Shown here: piece after piece, positions 33,430-40,737 of the stretch
Numbering within the stretch: the stretch's first letter is position 1
Layout: every line of letters begins with the position of its first letter
Assembly (NCBI RefSeq): GCF_050920755.1
Contig: NZ_CP158480.1
Location: forward strand, 62,001 to 126,000
DNA: 64,000 bases
From: Oligella sp050920755
GTDB taxonomy: Bacteria; Pseudomonadota; Gammaproteobacteria; Burkholderiales; Burkholderiaceae_B
Direction of reading: 5' to 3'
Position numbers and translations under genes: made by a program
Notes under the pieces: generated by a model
Seen by the model: the letters and a program-made list of their open reading frames with translations, nothing else
What the model was told of the DNA's origin: nothing
The model's database searches: none

Positions 33430-35631
33430 ATGAAGTTCAAGCGACTTATATGTGTTCTTTTTGGAGCGTGTGTTTATTCTGGTGCTACTACGGCACAAGA
33501 TAAGAATGAGGATGGGTTAGAAATTCAAGAATTGGAATCTTTGACTGTATATTCACGTGGTATTAAGGAGTCACGTTTAGATTCTCCATTTGCAATTGAC
33601 GTCATAGGCGGTGACGTCATAGAACGCAGAGGAATGAGTAATGTATTACAGTCACTTGCTTCATTGCCTAGTCTAAATATCCATGATGGTAATAATGCAT
33701 CAACTACTGCGATTTGGATTCGTGGAGTTGGTTCTTTGACGAATACCAGTATGGATGATAACTCTGTGGACGTAGTTATTGATGGTGTTAGTAATGGAAA
33801 GACTGGGTTAACACGTCCTTTATTAGATGTCGAAAGGGTTGAGATTGCAAAAGGACCTCAAGGTACCTTGTTTGGCTCAAAGTCTGAGGCTGGTAATGTG
33901 ATTGTGAAAACTTATGATCCTCATAACGAATTTGAAGGCCGAGTAGGATTGAAAGCTGGTAATTTGGATCTATGGGGAATTAATTCAATGCTGAATATTC
34001 CTTTATCAGATCAGTGGTCATTTAGAATAGCTGCCCAAGTGGAGCGTTTTGATGACTATGTTAAAGATAGCGATACAGGCAGACCATTGAATGATAAAAC
34101 GAATGATGCGGTTCAAGCAAAGTTACGTTGGAATGATGGTGATCGTAATGATGCTATTTTGACGGTATATTATGATAAACGGAAAAACTTTTTGCCTCTT
34201 ATTTTATCTGACCCTTTTTCTTATCGAACTGAAACAGGAGGCCTAAACCACAGTGCAGATAGAAAAAATGCCGGTATTTCTTTGCGTTATACGCATGATT
34301 TTGATTTTGGGCGATTTGAGTCAACAACAGCATATCATTATCATAAAGCAAATGTAAATCGACCACTTCGACCTTTAGATATGTTGGGTGTTTTTTATGA
34401 CGCTCTTCAAATAGCACCCCCATTACGTCCACTTTTAGACGGATATTATTATCAAGGTGCTAATAACAGGCAAAACATTGATGAGAAAGTTAATCAATTT
34501 ACACAAGAAATAAAGCTGAGTGGCGAGACTGAAAGTGGTTTGAAATGGATTACAGGCGCTTTTTTTGAAAAACGCAAACGGGATTTTGACTATGACGCTT
34601 TACGTGGTGTCAATATGAATACTCCAAAGGGTCCGTTGCCTATAGGTGCAGATCCTTTTAATGCTGTTATGCGACGATCTTTTGATTATCAGACTGAAGC
34701 AGTTTTTGGTGAGGTTACAGTTCCATTAACAGAGTCTTTGAATTTTATTGCTGGTGGTCGTTATAGTCATGAGGAGTTGGATTATCAGGGGACATGGATA
34801 TCAAATCCAACTATACCTAAGCCCTCTTATACTGAAAATCATAAAATTAGCGAAAACTTTGTGAGTGGACGGGTGGGTTTTAATTTTAAAATGACTCCTG
34901 AGTGGCGATTGTATGTGCTCCAAAGTTGGGGTAATAAATTTGGTGGTTTTGCTGATTATGGCTCTAATATCGCCTACGGAACCGATAATCTGCCTTATGC
35001 TTCCGCAAAGATTAGTACCCAAGAGATTGGTTCTAAATATCTTAGCAGTGACGGTCGATTTGGCTTTGATGTCGCTTTGTTTAATAACAAAGTTAAGGAT
35101 GACCATGTCACGGTTGTGCTTTATCCGAGCTATCTGACAGGAACTGGGAATGCAGATACTAGAACACGAGGTGTTGAAATAGGTGTGTCAGCGCAATTAA
35201 CCGAGCAAATAGCAGTTCGTGCTGATGGAACGTACTTGGATACTGAAGTTACAAGAGTGCCGAGTCAATCAACCCAAATAACCTCAGTAGGGAATCGTTT
35301 GCCCCAAGCAGCTAAGTTTAGTGGGAATCTTGGTTTGACATATATGTCAAACCCAATTTCTCTTGGGTTCCTAGGACAGTCACGAGTTCATGGTGATGTG
35401 GCCCTTCGTTATGTAGGCAGTCGTTATGCGCAACCAGATAATGTGCAGAAATTGGGTAGTTATACGGTGATTGATGCATCGGTGGGTTTGCAAAGTAAGC
35501 ATCATGACGTTTTGTTCTGGGTCAAAAATTTGACAGATAGAGAGTATCATGCATTTGGGATTATGCCAGGCTATGCTGGTTATCCAGCCGCAGACAGAAC
35601 GTTCGGGGTGAACTATAGCTTTAAGTTTTAA
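33430..35631 (+). CDS. TonB-dependent siderophore receptor, copy 1
   Basis: The outer-membrane receptor has 733 residues from ATG 33430, with AGGGG seven bases upstream, and a signal peptide of about 23 residues (MKFKRLICVLFGACVYSG...). The plug domain shows a TonB-box-like LESLTVYSRG, then SLPSLNIHDG, WIRGVGS and GPQGTLFGSKSEAG. The beta-barrel ends in the canonical aromatic terminus (GVNYSFKF). It closely resembles the receptor at 40.7 kb in length and sequence, so the two are duplicates. It probably takes up the ferric form of the cluster product, or a related siderophore. Confidence 0.93.
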   Translation: MKFKRLICVLFGACVYSGATTAQDKNEDGLEIQELESLTVYSRGIKESRLDSPFAIDVIGGDVIERRGMSNVLQSLASLPSLNIHDGNNASTTAIWIRGVGSLTNTSMDDNSVDVVIDGVSNGKTGLTRPLLDVERVEIAKGPQGTLFGSKSEAGNVIVKTYDPHNEFEGRVGLKAGNLDLWGINSMLNIPLSDQWSFRIAAQVERFDDYVKDSDTGRPLNDKTNDAVQAKLRWNDGDRNDAILTVYYDKRKNFLPLILSDPFSYRTETGGLNHSADRKNAGISLRYTHDFDFGRFESTTAYHYHKANVNRPLRPLDMLGVFYDALQIAPPLRPLLDGYYYQGANNRQNIDEKVNQFTQEIKLSGETESGLKWITGAFFEKRKRDFDYDALRGVNMNTPKGPLPIGADPFNAVMRRSFDYQTEAVFGEVTVPLTESLNFIAGGRYSHEELDYQGTWISNPTIPKPSYTENHKISENFVSGRVGFNFKMTPEWRLYVLQSWGNKFGGFADYGSNIAYGTDNLPYASAKISTQEIGSKYLSSDGRFGFDVALFNNKVKDDHVTVVLYPSYLTGTGNADTRTRGVEIGVSAQLTEQIAVRADGTYLDTEVTRVPSQSTQITSVGNRLPQAAKFSGNLGLTYMSNPISLGFLGQSRVHGDVALRYVGSRYAQPDNVQKLGSYTVIDASVGLQSKHHDVLFWVKNLTDREYHAFGIMPGYAGYPAADRTFGVNYSFKF

Positions 35632-35641
35632 GCAAGATAGA

Positions 35642-35735
35642 TAAGGTAACTAACGATGATGAAATGAAAAAGCGATAGTCCAATAGTGATATTTTTGATG
35701 GTGTATATGCTCCAATTTATTGGACTTCCCTTTAT
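35642..35735 (+). pseudogene. 5' remnant of a duplicated RhtX/FptX-like MFS gene
   Basis: About 94 bases directly after receptor 1 align with the first part of the intact MFS gene at 43225-43320: the same TAAGGTAA leader, then AGTCCAATAGTGAT and TTTTTGATGGTGTA in both. The copy has a stop in its fifth codon region (AAATGAAAA against AAACGACAA) and ends after the first helix codons. It marks a deleted second copy of the uptake module. Confidence 0.85.
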
Positions 35736-35798
35736 CATTTAATGAGTGTACTGGGAACTTTATATGCCAGATATGCAGATTGCTTTTCAGAGGTTTAT

Positions 35799-36422
35799 AT
35801 GAACAGAAAAAAGGGTATTAATAGTGAATTGATAATGCCAACTGCCAATTTGCCTTCAAAAAACGTTGTTAAGTTACCTGATTTTGATGTTGGATTCCAT
35901 AAAGTCAGATTTCCATTTGATGTGCCTTTATTGCATAAGTGGTTGAATACAAAGCATACGATCGAACAATGGCAATTAAATAAATCACTTGCAGAGTTGC
36001 TTGTTCACTTTGAGAAAGTTGTCCATGACGATCATCAAGAATTGTATTTAATTTCTTGTGATAGCGTTCCTTTTGCCTATTGTGAGATTTATACCGCTAG
36101 CTATGATCGCTTAGCAAAGTATTACAAAGTAGATCCTTTGGATGTTGGTTGGCATGTATTGATTGGCGAAAGAGAGTTTTTAGGGAAGTCATTTGCTGAA
36201 GTTTTAGTTTATGCGGTTAGCCATTTTATTTTCTCTCATTCTAATTCAAAGCGAATCATAGTTGAGCCTGATGTTCGCGTGAAATGGCATCACGTTATTA
36301 GTAGGTTTGCTTATAAAAATGATTCGATTATCGAGTTTCCTGAGAAAAGAGCCAATATTTTTCTCTGCTATAAGAATGAGTTTTATACGTCAAGTGGTTA
36401 TTTGGGAAATTTTATCCTATAG
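35799..36422 (+). CDS. Siderophore N-acyltransferase (IucB/GNAT-like)
   Basis: The 207-residue protein from ATG 35799 has AGAGG upstream; an earlier ATG at 35742 lacks a ribosome site and would add an unlike stretch. Family features of hydroxamate acyltransferases are FAYCEIYTASYDRLAKYY, LDVGWHVLIGEREFLGKSF, and RIIVEPDVRVKWHH near the C-terminus. It would acylate the N-hydroxylated amine made by the monooxygenase, giving a hydroxamate. The acyl donor is unknown, with acetyl-CoA the simplest guess. It sits between receptor 1 with the MFS remnant and the first carrier protein. Confidence 0.88.
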   Translation: MNRKKGINSELIMPTANLPSKNVVKLPDFDVGFHKVRFPFDVPLLHKWLNTKHTIEQWQLNKSLAELLVHFEKVVHDDHQELYLISCDSVPFAYCEIYTASYDRLAKYYKVDPLDVGWHVLIGEREFLGKSFAEVLVYAVSHFIFSHSNSKRIIVEPDVRVKWHHVISRFAYKNDSIIEFPEKRANIFLCYKNEFYTSSGYLGNFIL

Positions 36423-36539
36423 GAAATGTATATCGAGAAAGCCAACTAAATACAGACGATGAGATTTATTAATTATAGGTAAGTTAAGGCGTATTGGGTC
36501 GCTAAGGAATAGAGAAAGAGGTCGTTAGTAGTTTAAAAG

Positions 36540-36617
36540 ATGATTAAGCTAAAACAGACAGTACTGATATTTATAGTGGTGCTATTAGCACTAGCAGGTA
36601 GTAGAGTCTATGTCTAA
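36540..36617 (+). CDS. 25-residue hydrophobic peptide ORF
   Basis: ATG 36540 to TAA reads MIKLKQTVLIFIVVLLALAG then SRVYV: a basic start and a single hydrophobic helix. It overlaps the next small ORF by eight bases. There is no clear ribosome site. It could be a signal-peptide remnant of a lost gene or a tiny membrane peptide. No family is recognised. Confidence 0.3.
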   Translation: MIKLKQTVLIFIVVLLALAGSRVYV

Positions 36618-36750
36618 ATTAGCGCACAGCGTTGCTTATTATGCCGTGATGGTTATCGCTGTGGTAGCGAGTTTTGCTTTAGTGGTGTTGCTGCTGATTT
36701 TAATCAAATGGTCTAAACGCACAGGTCATGAGTTGTTAGCAGAAAATTAA
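36610..36750 (+). CDS. 46-residue single-span membrane protein
   Basis: ATG 36610 to TAA 36750 encodes MSKLAHSVAYYAVMVIAVVA followed by SFALVVLLLILIKWSKRTGH. This is one long transmembrane helix, a basic cytoplasmic-side patch and a short tail. It lies 26 bp before the carrier protein gene in the same direction. Codon use is like the neighbours and the frame is clean, so it may be a real small protein of the siderophore operon. I recognise no family. Confidence 0.45.
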   Translation: MSKLAHSVAYYAVMVIAVVASFALVVLLLILIKWSKRTGHELLAEN

Positions 36751-36776
36751 GTAAATTTCAAAAACGTTACAGGAAA

Positions 36777-36998
36777 ATGGATGTGCAAGAAGAATTAATG
36801 ATGATAGTCGCTAAAACATTAGAAATTTCACCCAGAGATATTGATGTAGAAGAAAATTTACTCGTGCTAGGTTTGCATTCACTAGCGTTGATGTCGATTG
36901 CTGAGCAGATTGCGCAACGCTTTGATAAAACTATTGGTTTTGCTGAACTGATGCAGAATCCGACGATTAATGCGTGGGAAGCATTGGTGAGAGCTTGA
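36777..36998 (+). CDS. Stand-alone aryl-carrier-like protein, copy 1
   Basis: This 73-residue single carrier domain has the phosphopantetheine site in LGLHSLALM (Ser at about residue 38). The HSLALM form and short length fit aryl carrier domains such as the EntB/VibB C-terminus, here free of the isochorismatase domain. It would accept dihydroxybenzoate from the EntE-type ligase. A close paralog sits at 43.0 kb; both share EENLLVLGLHSLALMSI-type cores and FAEL.M..PTI.AWE.L ends. Confidence 0.88.
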   Translation: MDVQEELMMIVAKTLEISPRDIDVEENLLVLGLHSLALMSIAEQIAQRFDKTIGFAELMQNPTINAWEALVRA

Positions 36999-37044
36999 TA
37001 TTGTTGTAAAAAGTCGGCTTAACTAAACTATTAGGAAGACAAAA

Positions 37045-38160
37045 ATGCAGAGAACACCGCTTGCCAATATAGACGAAAAGCTTGATGTGATTGAACATTT
37101 AAATCAAGATCACACAGAAGAGTTGCTTGTTATTGCAAATTACTACACAAACCCTCCTGAGCCTTATGAGAAAGCCTTTGCTTTGGATATGTTTGAAGAG
37201 GGTATTGCCATTGAGGTCGAGCGTTCAGGGCAGAAAGAAGAGGTTTATGTCCCTTTCACAATCAAAGGTGGCTTAGAGGAAAAGGTCATCTACTTAGCTT
37301 ATATTGCCTTAACCAAGCAAGGCAAGGATCTCAAGGGGAATCGTCAGCGATTTTTTGAAGTGCTAAGCAAATCGAAGCCGAGTAGAAATATGATGCGGAT
37401 TTATATTCGTAGCACTAGCCCATTACCGGAGTATTATGCGGGCTATACCTATGGCACCGTATTAAAAATCATTGATAAACCAAAGCAAGATAACAATACA
37501 GGCACCGATAAAAGTTTTGTGCAGCGTATGGTAGAGCGGTTTTTAATTAGATTGATGGGGGTGCTAAATACTAAAAACCGCATGAAGCTGCTACAAACGC
37601 TAAATAAAGATATTCGCCTTTATACCTTGCGTCATTCAGAAAAAGAACATGGCGAAATGCCAACTCTAGGCAGTATTGATGTGTTTTTGCATGGTAATAG
37701 CCCTGGTTCAAACTGGATTAAATCGTTAAAGGCGGGGGATGTGATTTTGACCCGTACTTCTGTTGAGGACAAGCATCATCACTTGCATGAAGGTTCAAAT
37801 GTAATTATTGGTGATGAAACAGCTTATCCTGCTATCGCGGGTATTTTAGAGCTATGGCAAAATTCCGTGCCACCCATTGTTATCCTGCTCTATGTTGATA
37901 AAGCAGATATAGATTATTTCAAAGAAGTTGCCATACCCGAAGGCACAATATTTCACTATGTGCCTTATGAAGGGGATGCACAGGCAGAACCCGTATTAGA
38001 AATTTTGCAAAAAATCGAGCGGATTGATGGTGCATGGGGAGGCTTTGAACGGGAATCTGCAAAAGAGGTAAGGCATTATGTGCGCAATGAGCGTGGCATT
38101 GACGGAAAGAAAAATCATATTAAAGGGTATTGGGCTGTCAAGGACGCCAAGGAGGCTTAA
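37045..38160 (+). CDS. Siderophore-interacting reductase with N-terminal DUF2470-like domain
   Basis: The 371-residue protein has an N-terminal DUF2470/HugZ-tail-like domain (IEHLNQDHTEELLVIANYY, about residues 17-95). A siderophore-interacting protein (ViuB/FhuF-SIP) module follows: FAD-binding RLYTLRH near 191, DVFLHGNSPGSNWIKSLKAG near 212-231, and the C-terminal IKGYW motif. SIP flavoproteins reduce ferric siderophore in the cytoplasm to release iron. The fusion is unusual against the common 250-270 residue SIPs. It lies between the carrier gene and a MATE gene, both 40 bp or less away. Confidence 0.88.
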   Translation: MQRTPLANIDEKLDVIEHLNQDHTEELLVIANYYTNPPEPYEKAFALDMFEEGIAIEVERSGQKEEVYVPFTIKGGLEEKVIYLAYIALTKQGKDLKGNRQRFFEVLSKSKPSRNMMRIYIRSTSPLPEYYAGYTYGTVLKIIDKPKQDNNTGTDKSFVQRMVERFLIRLMGVLNTKNRMKLLQTLNKDIRLYTLRHSEKEHGEMPTLGSIDVFLHGNSPGSNWIKSLKAGDVILTRTSVEDKHHHLHEGSNVIIGDETAYPAIAGILELWQNSVPPIVILLYVDKADIDYFKEVAIPEGTIFHYVPYEGDAQAEPVLEILQKIERIDGAWGGFERESAKEVRHYVRNERGIDGKKNHIKGYWAVKDAKEA

Positions 38161-38162
38161 CA

Positions 38163-39518
38163 ATGGAGGCATTCTTGCGCGAGCACAAACAACTGATGAT
38201 TATTGCTGCGCCTTTAGTCTTTATTCAGTTATGTCAAGCTTCGTTAGGTTTGGTTGATACCTTATTAGCAGGTCAATACCATTACATTGATTTAGCAGCT
38301 GTGGGTTTAGGTAGTGCCATTTGGAATGCGATCATGATTTTTTTGGCTGGCACGCTCTTTGTGCTGGTGCCTAAATTTGCTGAGTTGACACAAGAGGCAA
38401 ATCAGCAAGCTCGTCAAGCGTTATATGTGGTTGCGACTCGATCTGCAATAGTTTTAGCCATTGTGGGTTTTGTTTTAGTTCATCTCGCTGCATTTTTAAT
38501 TGGCTACTTTATTAGTGATGTTGCGGTGGCGGCAATTGCTAAAAACTACCTGCATTGTGTGGCTTTTGGTCTCCCTGCCTTGGTCTTTTTTGCCAAGTTG
38601 CGGTATATGGGTGAGGGTCATAAACGCTTAGTCATTTTGATGACAATCTCAGCTCTTTCGTTGCTGATTAACTTTTTATTAAGTTATTGCTTTGTTTTTG
38701 GTGGCTTTGGTATTCCTGCCATGGGAGGCGTAGGTTGCGGTGTGGGTACTGCATTAAGTGGCTATATCGCTGTATTTATTCTGTATTTCATGATGAAACG
38801 CGCCTTGCCTGAGGTCGTAGGTAATAAGCAGCAGCGAGCCTCAATTCAAGTAGGCAGCACGCAAGTTAAAAAGCTTTTACTAGAAGGTCTACCGATAGGG
38901 TTTGCATTGGTTTTACAAATTTTAGCCTTGGCGTTAATTGCCTTTGCCGCTGAAGGCTTGGGTGTTAAGCATATCGGTGCGCACCAAATCATGATCACTA
39001 TTGCTATGTGTTTAGTCATGATTCCGTTGGCAATTGGTAATGCTAGCACAATTCAAATTGCAGGTTATTTATCGACTCACGATAAGGAAGCCGTTCGATA
39101 TGTAATAGCTAGTGCTTTAGTGACTTTAATACTTTATGGTGCGGTCATTGTTGGGCTTGTTTTACTGGCTTATTCTCAACTAATCAGTTTGTTTACAAGT
39201 GATTCACAGATTATTCAATTAGCGCTGTCCAGTGTGGTTGCGTTTACTCTGTTTTTAGTCTTTGACAGCGTGCAAATGATGTTTGCAGGCATGTTGCGAG
39301 GTTTTCAGGACTTTGTTAGACCCTTGATAGCAGTGTTACTCGCTTATTGGGTTGTGATTATTCCCACCTTGTTTGTACTCAGCAGATGGTGGATTCCAAT
39401 TCAATCTGTTGCAGCAATTTGGCATGTAATGACCGTAGGTTTGTTTGGTACGGCGGTTTATTTGATATTTGTGCTGTATAGAAAAATTAATGAGTTGCGA
39501 AATGATGAGTTGTTTTAG
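38163..39518 (+). CDS. MATE-family efflux protein, candidate siderophore exporter
   Basis: The 451-residue protein has 12 hydrophobic helices in two halves. APLVFIQLCQASLGLVDTLLAG is the typical MATE helix 1 and GLPIGFALVLQI starts the second half. The start is ATG 38163, seven bases after AAGGAGG, overlapping nothing. MATE proteins extrude compounds by Na+ or H+ antiport. Its position among siderophore genes makes it the best export candidate in the window. Its last codons overlap the start of the decayed binding-protein gene. Confidence 0.9.
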   Translation: MEAFLREHKQLMIIAAPLVFIQLCQASLGLVDTLLAGQYHYIDLAAVGLGSAIWNAIMIFLAGTLFVLVPKFAELTQEANQQARQALYVVATRSAIVLAIVGFVLVHLAAFLIGYFISDVAVAAIAKNYLHCVAFGLPALVFFAKLRYMGEGHKRLVILMTISALSLLINFLLSYCFVFGGFGIPAMGGVGCGVGTALSGYIAVFILYFMMKRALPEVVGNKQQRASIQVGSTQVKKLLLEGLPIGFALVLQILALALIAFAAEGLGVKHIGAHQIMITIAMCLVMIPLAIGNASTIQIAGYLSTHDKEAVRYVIASALVTLILYGAVIVGLVLLAYSQLISLFTSDSQIIQLALSSVVAFTLFLVFDSVQMMFAGMLRGFQDFVRPLIAVLLAYWVVIIPTLFVLSRWWIPIQSVAAIWHVMTVGLFGTAVYLIFVLYRKINELRNDELF

Positions 39519-39850
39519 GCGGGTGTTTAGGGGCTTGCTGATAGTACTTCTAGGAACTGTGGGAGTGTCAGCGCACTCAATGGCTAAGCCGTTATATACC
39601 TTATTGCAGGAGGGTAAGGATTTTCCAGTCATCATCCATGGTGCCTTAGGAGATACTTTGATTATGGAACAACCGAAACGCGTGATCGCTATTGGGACGG
39701 GCGCTGACGATATTGCAGTTGAGTTTGCTGTTATTGGCAGATTTAATTTTACGTTTTTTACCAATTAAGGTGCAACTACCTGTAGGCGTTATGACGGCTG
39801 CTATTGGTGGATTGTATTTGTTGATGTTATTTGTGTTTAAAAAGAGATGA
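39502..39850 (+). pseudogene. Deletion fusion: siderophore-binding protein 5' end joined to FecCD permease 3' end
   Basis: The first part (ATG 39502 or 39505) has a signal peptide and a FecB/FhuD-like start: IIHGALGDTLIMEQPKRVIA, then IGTGADDIAVEF, about 75 residues. Near 39720-39730 the homology switches frame to LLLADLILRFLPIKVQLPVG, then VMTAAIGGLYLLMLFVF. That is the C-terminal end of a FecCD-type permease, ending in TGA at 39848-39850. The rest of the binding protein and all but about 40 residues of permease are gone. One deletion of several hundred to a few thousand bases explains this. Confidence 0.85.
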
Positions 39851-40635
39851 TTAGAGTACAAGAAGTTACCTTAGCCTATGACGGTCATCAGGTTATTCGT
39901 GAGAGCTCATGTCAAATTGACAAGGGTTCAATTGTTGTTTTGATCGGTACCAATGGTTGCAGCAAGTCAACTTTGTTAAGAGCAATGGCTCGGTTATTGC
40001 CTCCTACAAAGGGTCAAGTGGAATTAGAAGGGCGGGGTATTTATCAGTTTTCGGCCAAGCAGTTTGCCTTACAGCTCGCATTTTTACCTTAAAATCCACC
40101 CTATACAGACAATATTACCGTTGAACAATTGGTTCGCTATGGTCGCTTTCCTTATCAGTCGCTTTTTGCACGTTGGACAAAAGACGATGAATATCACGTG
40201 CAACAAGCGTTGGAGCTGACCCAGTTACAGCGTTTAGCAGAGTTGCCACTGAATCAACTTTCGGGCGGGCAAAGACAACGCGCTTGGGTCGCCATGGTAT
40301 TAGCACAAAATACGTCGTACATTTTGCTGGATGAGCCAACGACCTATTTGGATATTAATTATCAAATTGAAATTCTTGATTTACTTCATGTTTTAAATAA
40401 AAAACACCAAAAAACGATTGTGATGGTTCTACACGATCTTAATTTAGCAGCACGTTACGCTGATGAGTTGATAGTGATTGATGAACAGCAAGCGGCAATG
40501 CAGGGCAATGCTCAGCAAGTATTGCAAGAAGTAAATATCAAGCGCTTTTTTGATTTGGATAATAAAGTCATCGTGGATCCTTTTCACGATACGCCTATTT
40601 GTATCCCATTGACAAAACAAAAAATATCGCATTAG
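39847..40635 (+). pseudogene. Ferric-siderophore ABC ATPase (FecE/FhuC-like), nonsense mutated
   Basis: The ATG overlaps the permease stop (ATGA). The sequence is a clear FecE-type ATPase, but TAA at 40090-40092 interrupts AFLP / NPPYTDNITVEQLVRYG, where the family has LPQ (CAA to TAA). Walker A is also altered to GTNGCSKSTLL instead of GxxGxGKST. Downstream motifs remain good: LSGGQRQRAWVAM, ILLDEPTTYLDI and VLHDLNLAARY. With permease and binding protein gone, the whole importer is dead. A downstream restart at about 40129 would lack the ATP site. Confidence 0.9.
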
Positions 40636-40655
40636 TTAAAAGGAAAGCCGTAACA

Positions 40656-40709
40656 ATGAAACATCATCAATTTTGGCAATGGCGCTATCTGTTGTACTTC
40701 TGTTTTTAA
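40656..40709 (+). other. 17-codon ORF, possible gene-start remnant
   Basis: After AAGGAAAG an ATG opens MKHHQFWQWRYLLYFCF and stops. It has an aromatic, basic N-terminus like that of membrane proteins truncated after the first residues. It lies between the dead ATPase and receptor 2, in line with general decay of this stretch. Function is not supported. Confidence 0.25.
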
Positions 40710-40737
40710 ATTTTTATTTAATTTTAGGAGTTCAGTA

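Noticed and set aside
40129..40635. Short functional ATPase starting after the nonsense codon
   Set aside because: It would lack Walker A, so it cannot hydrolyse ATP. The partner permease and binding protein are also deleted.
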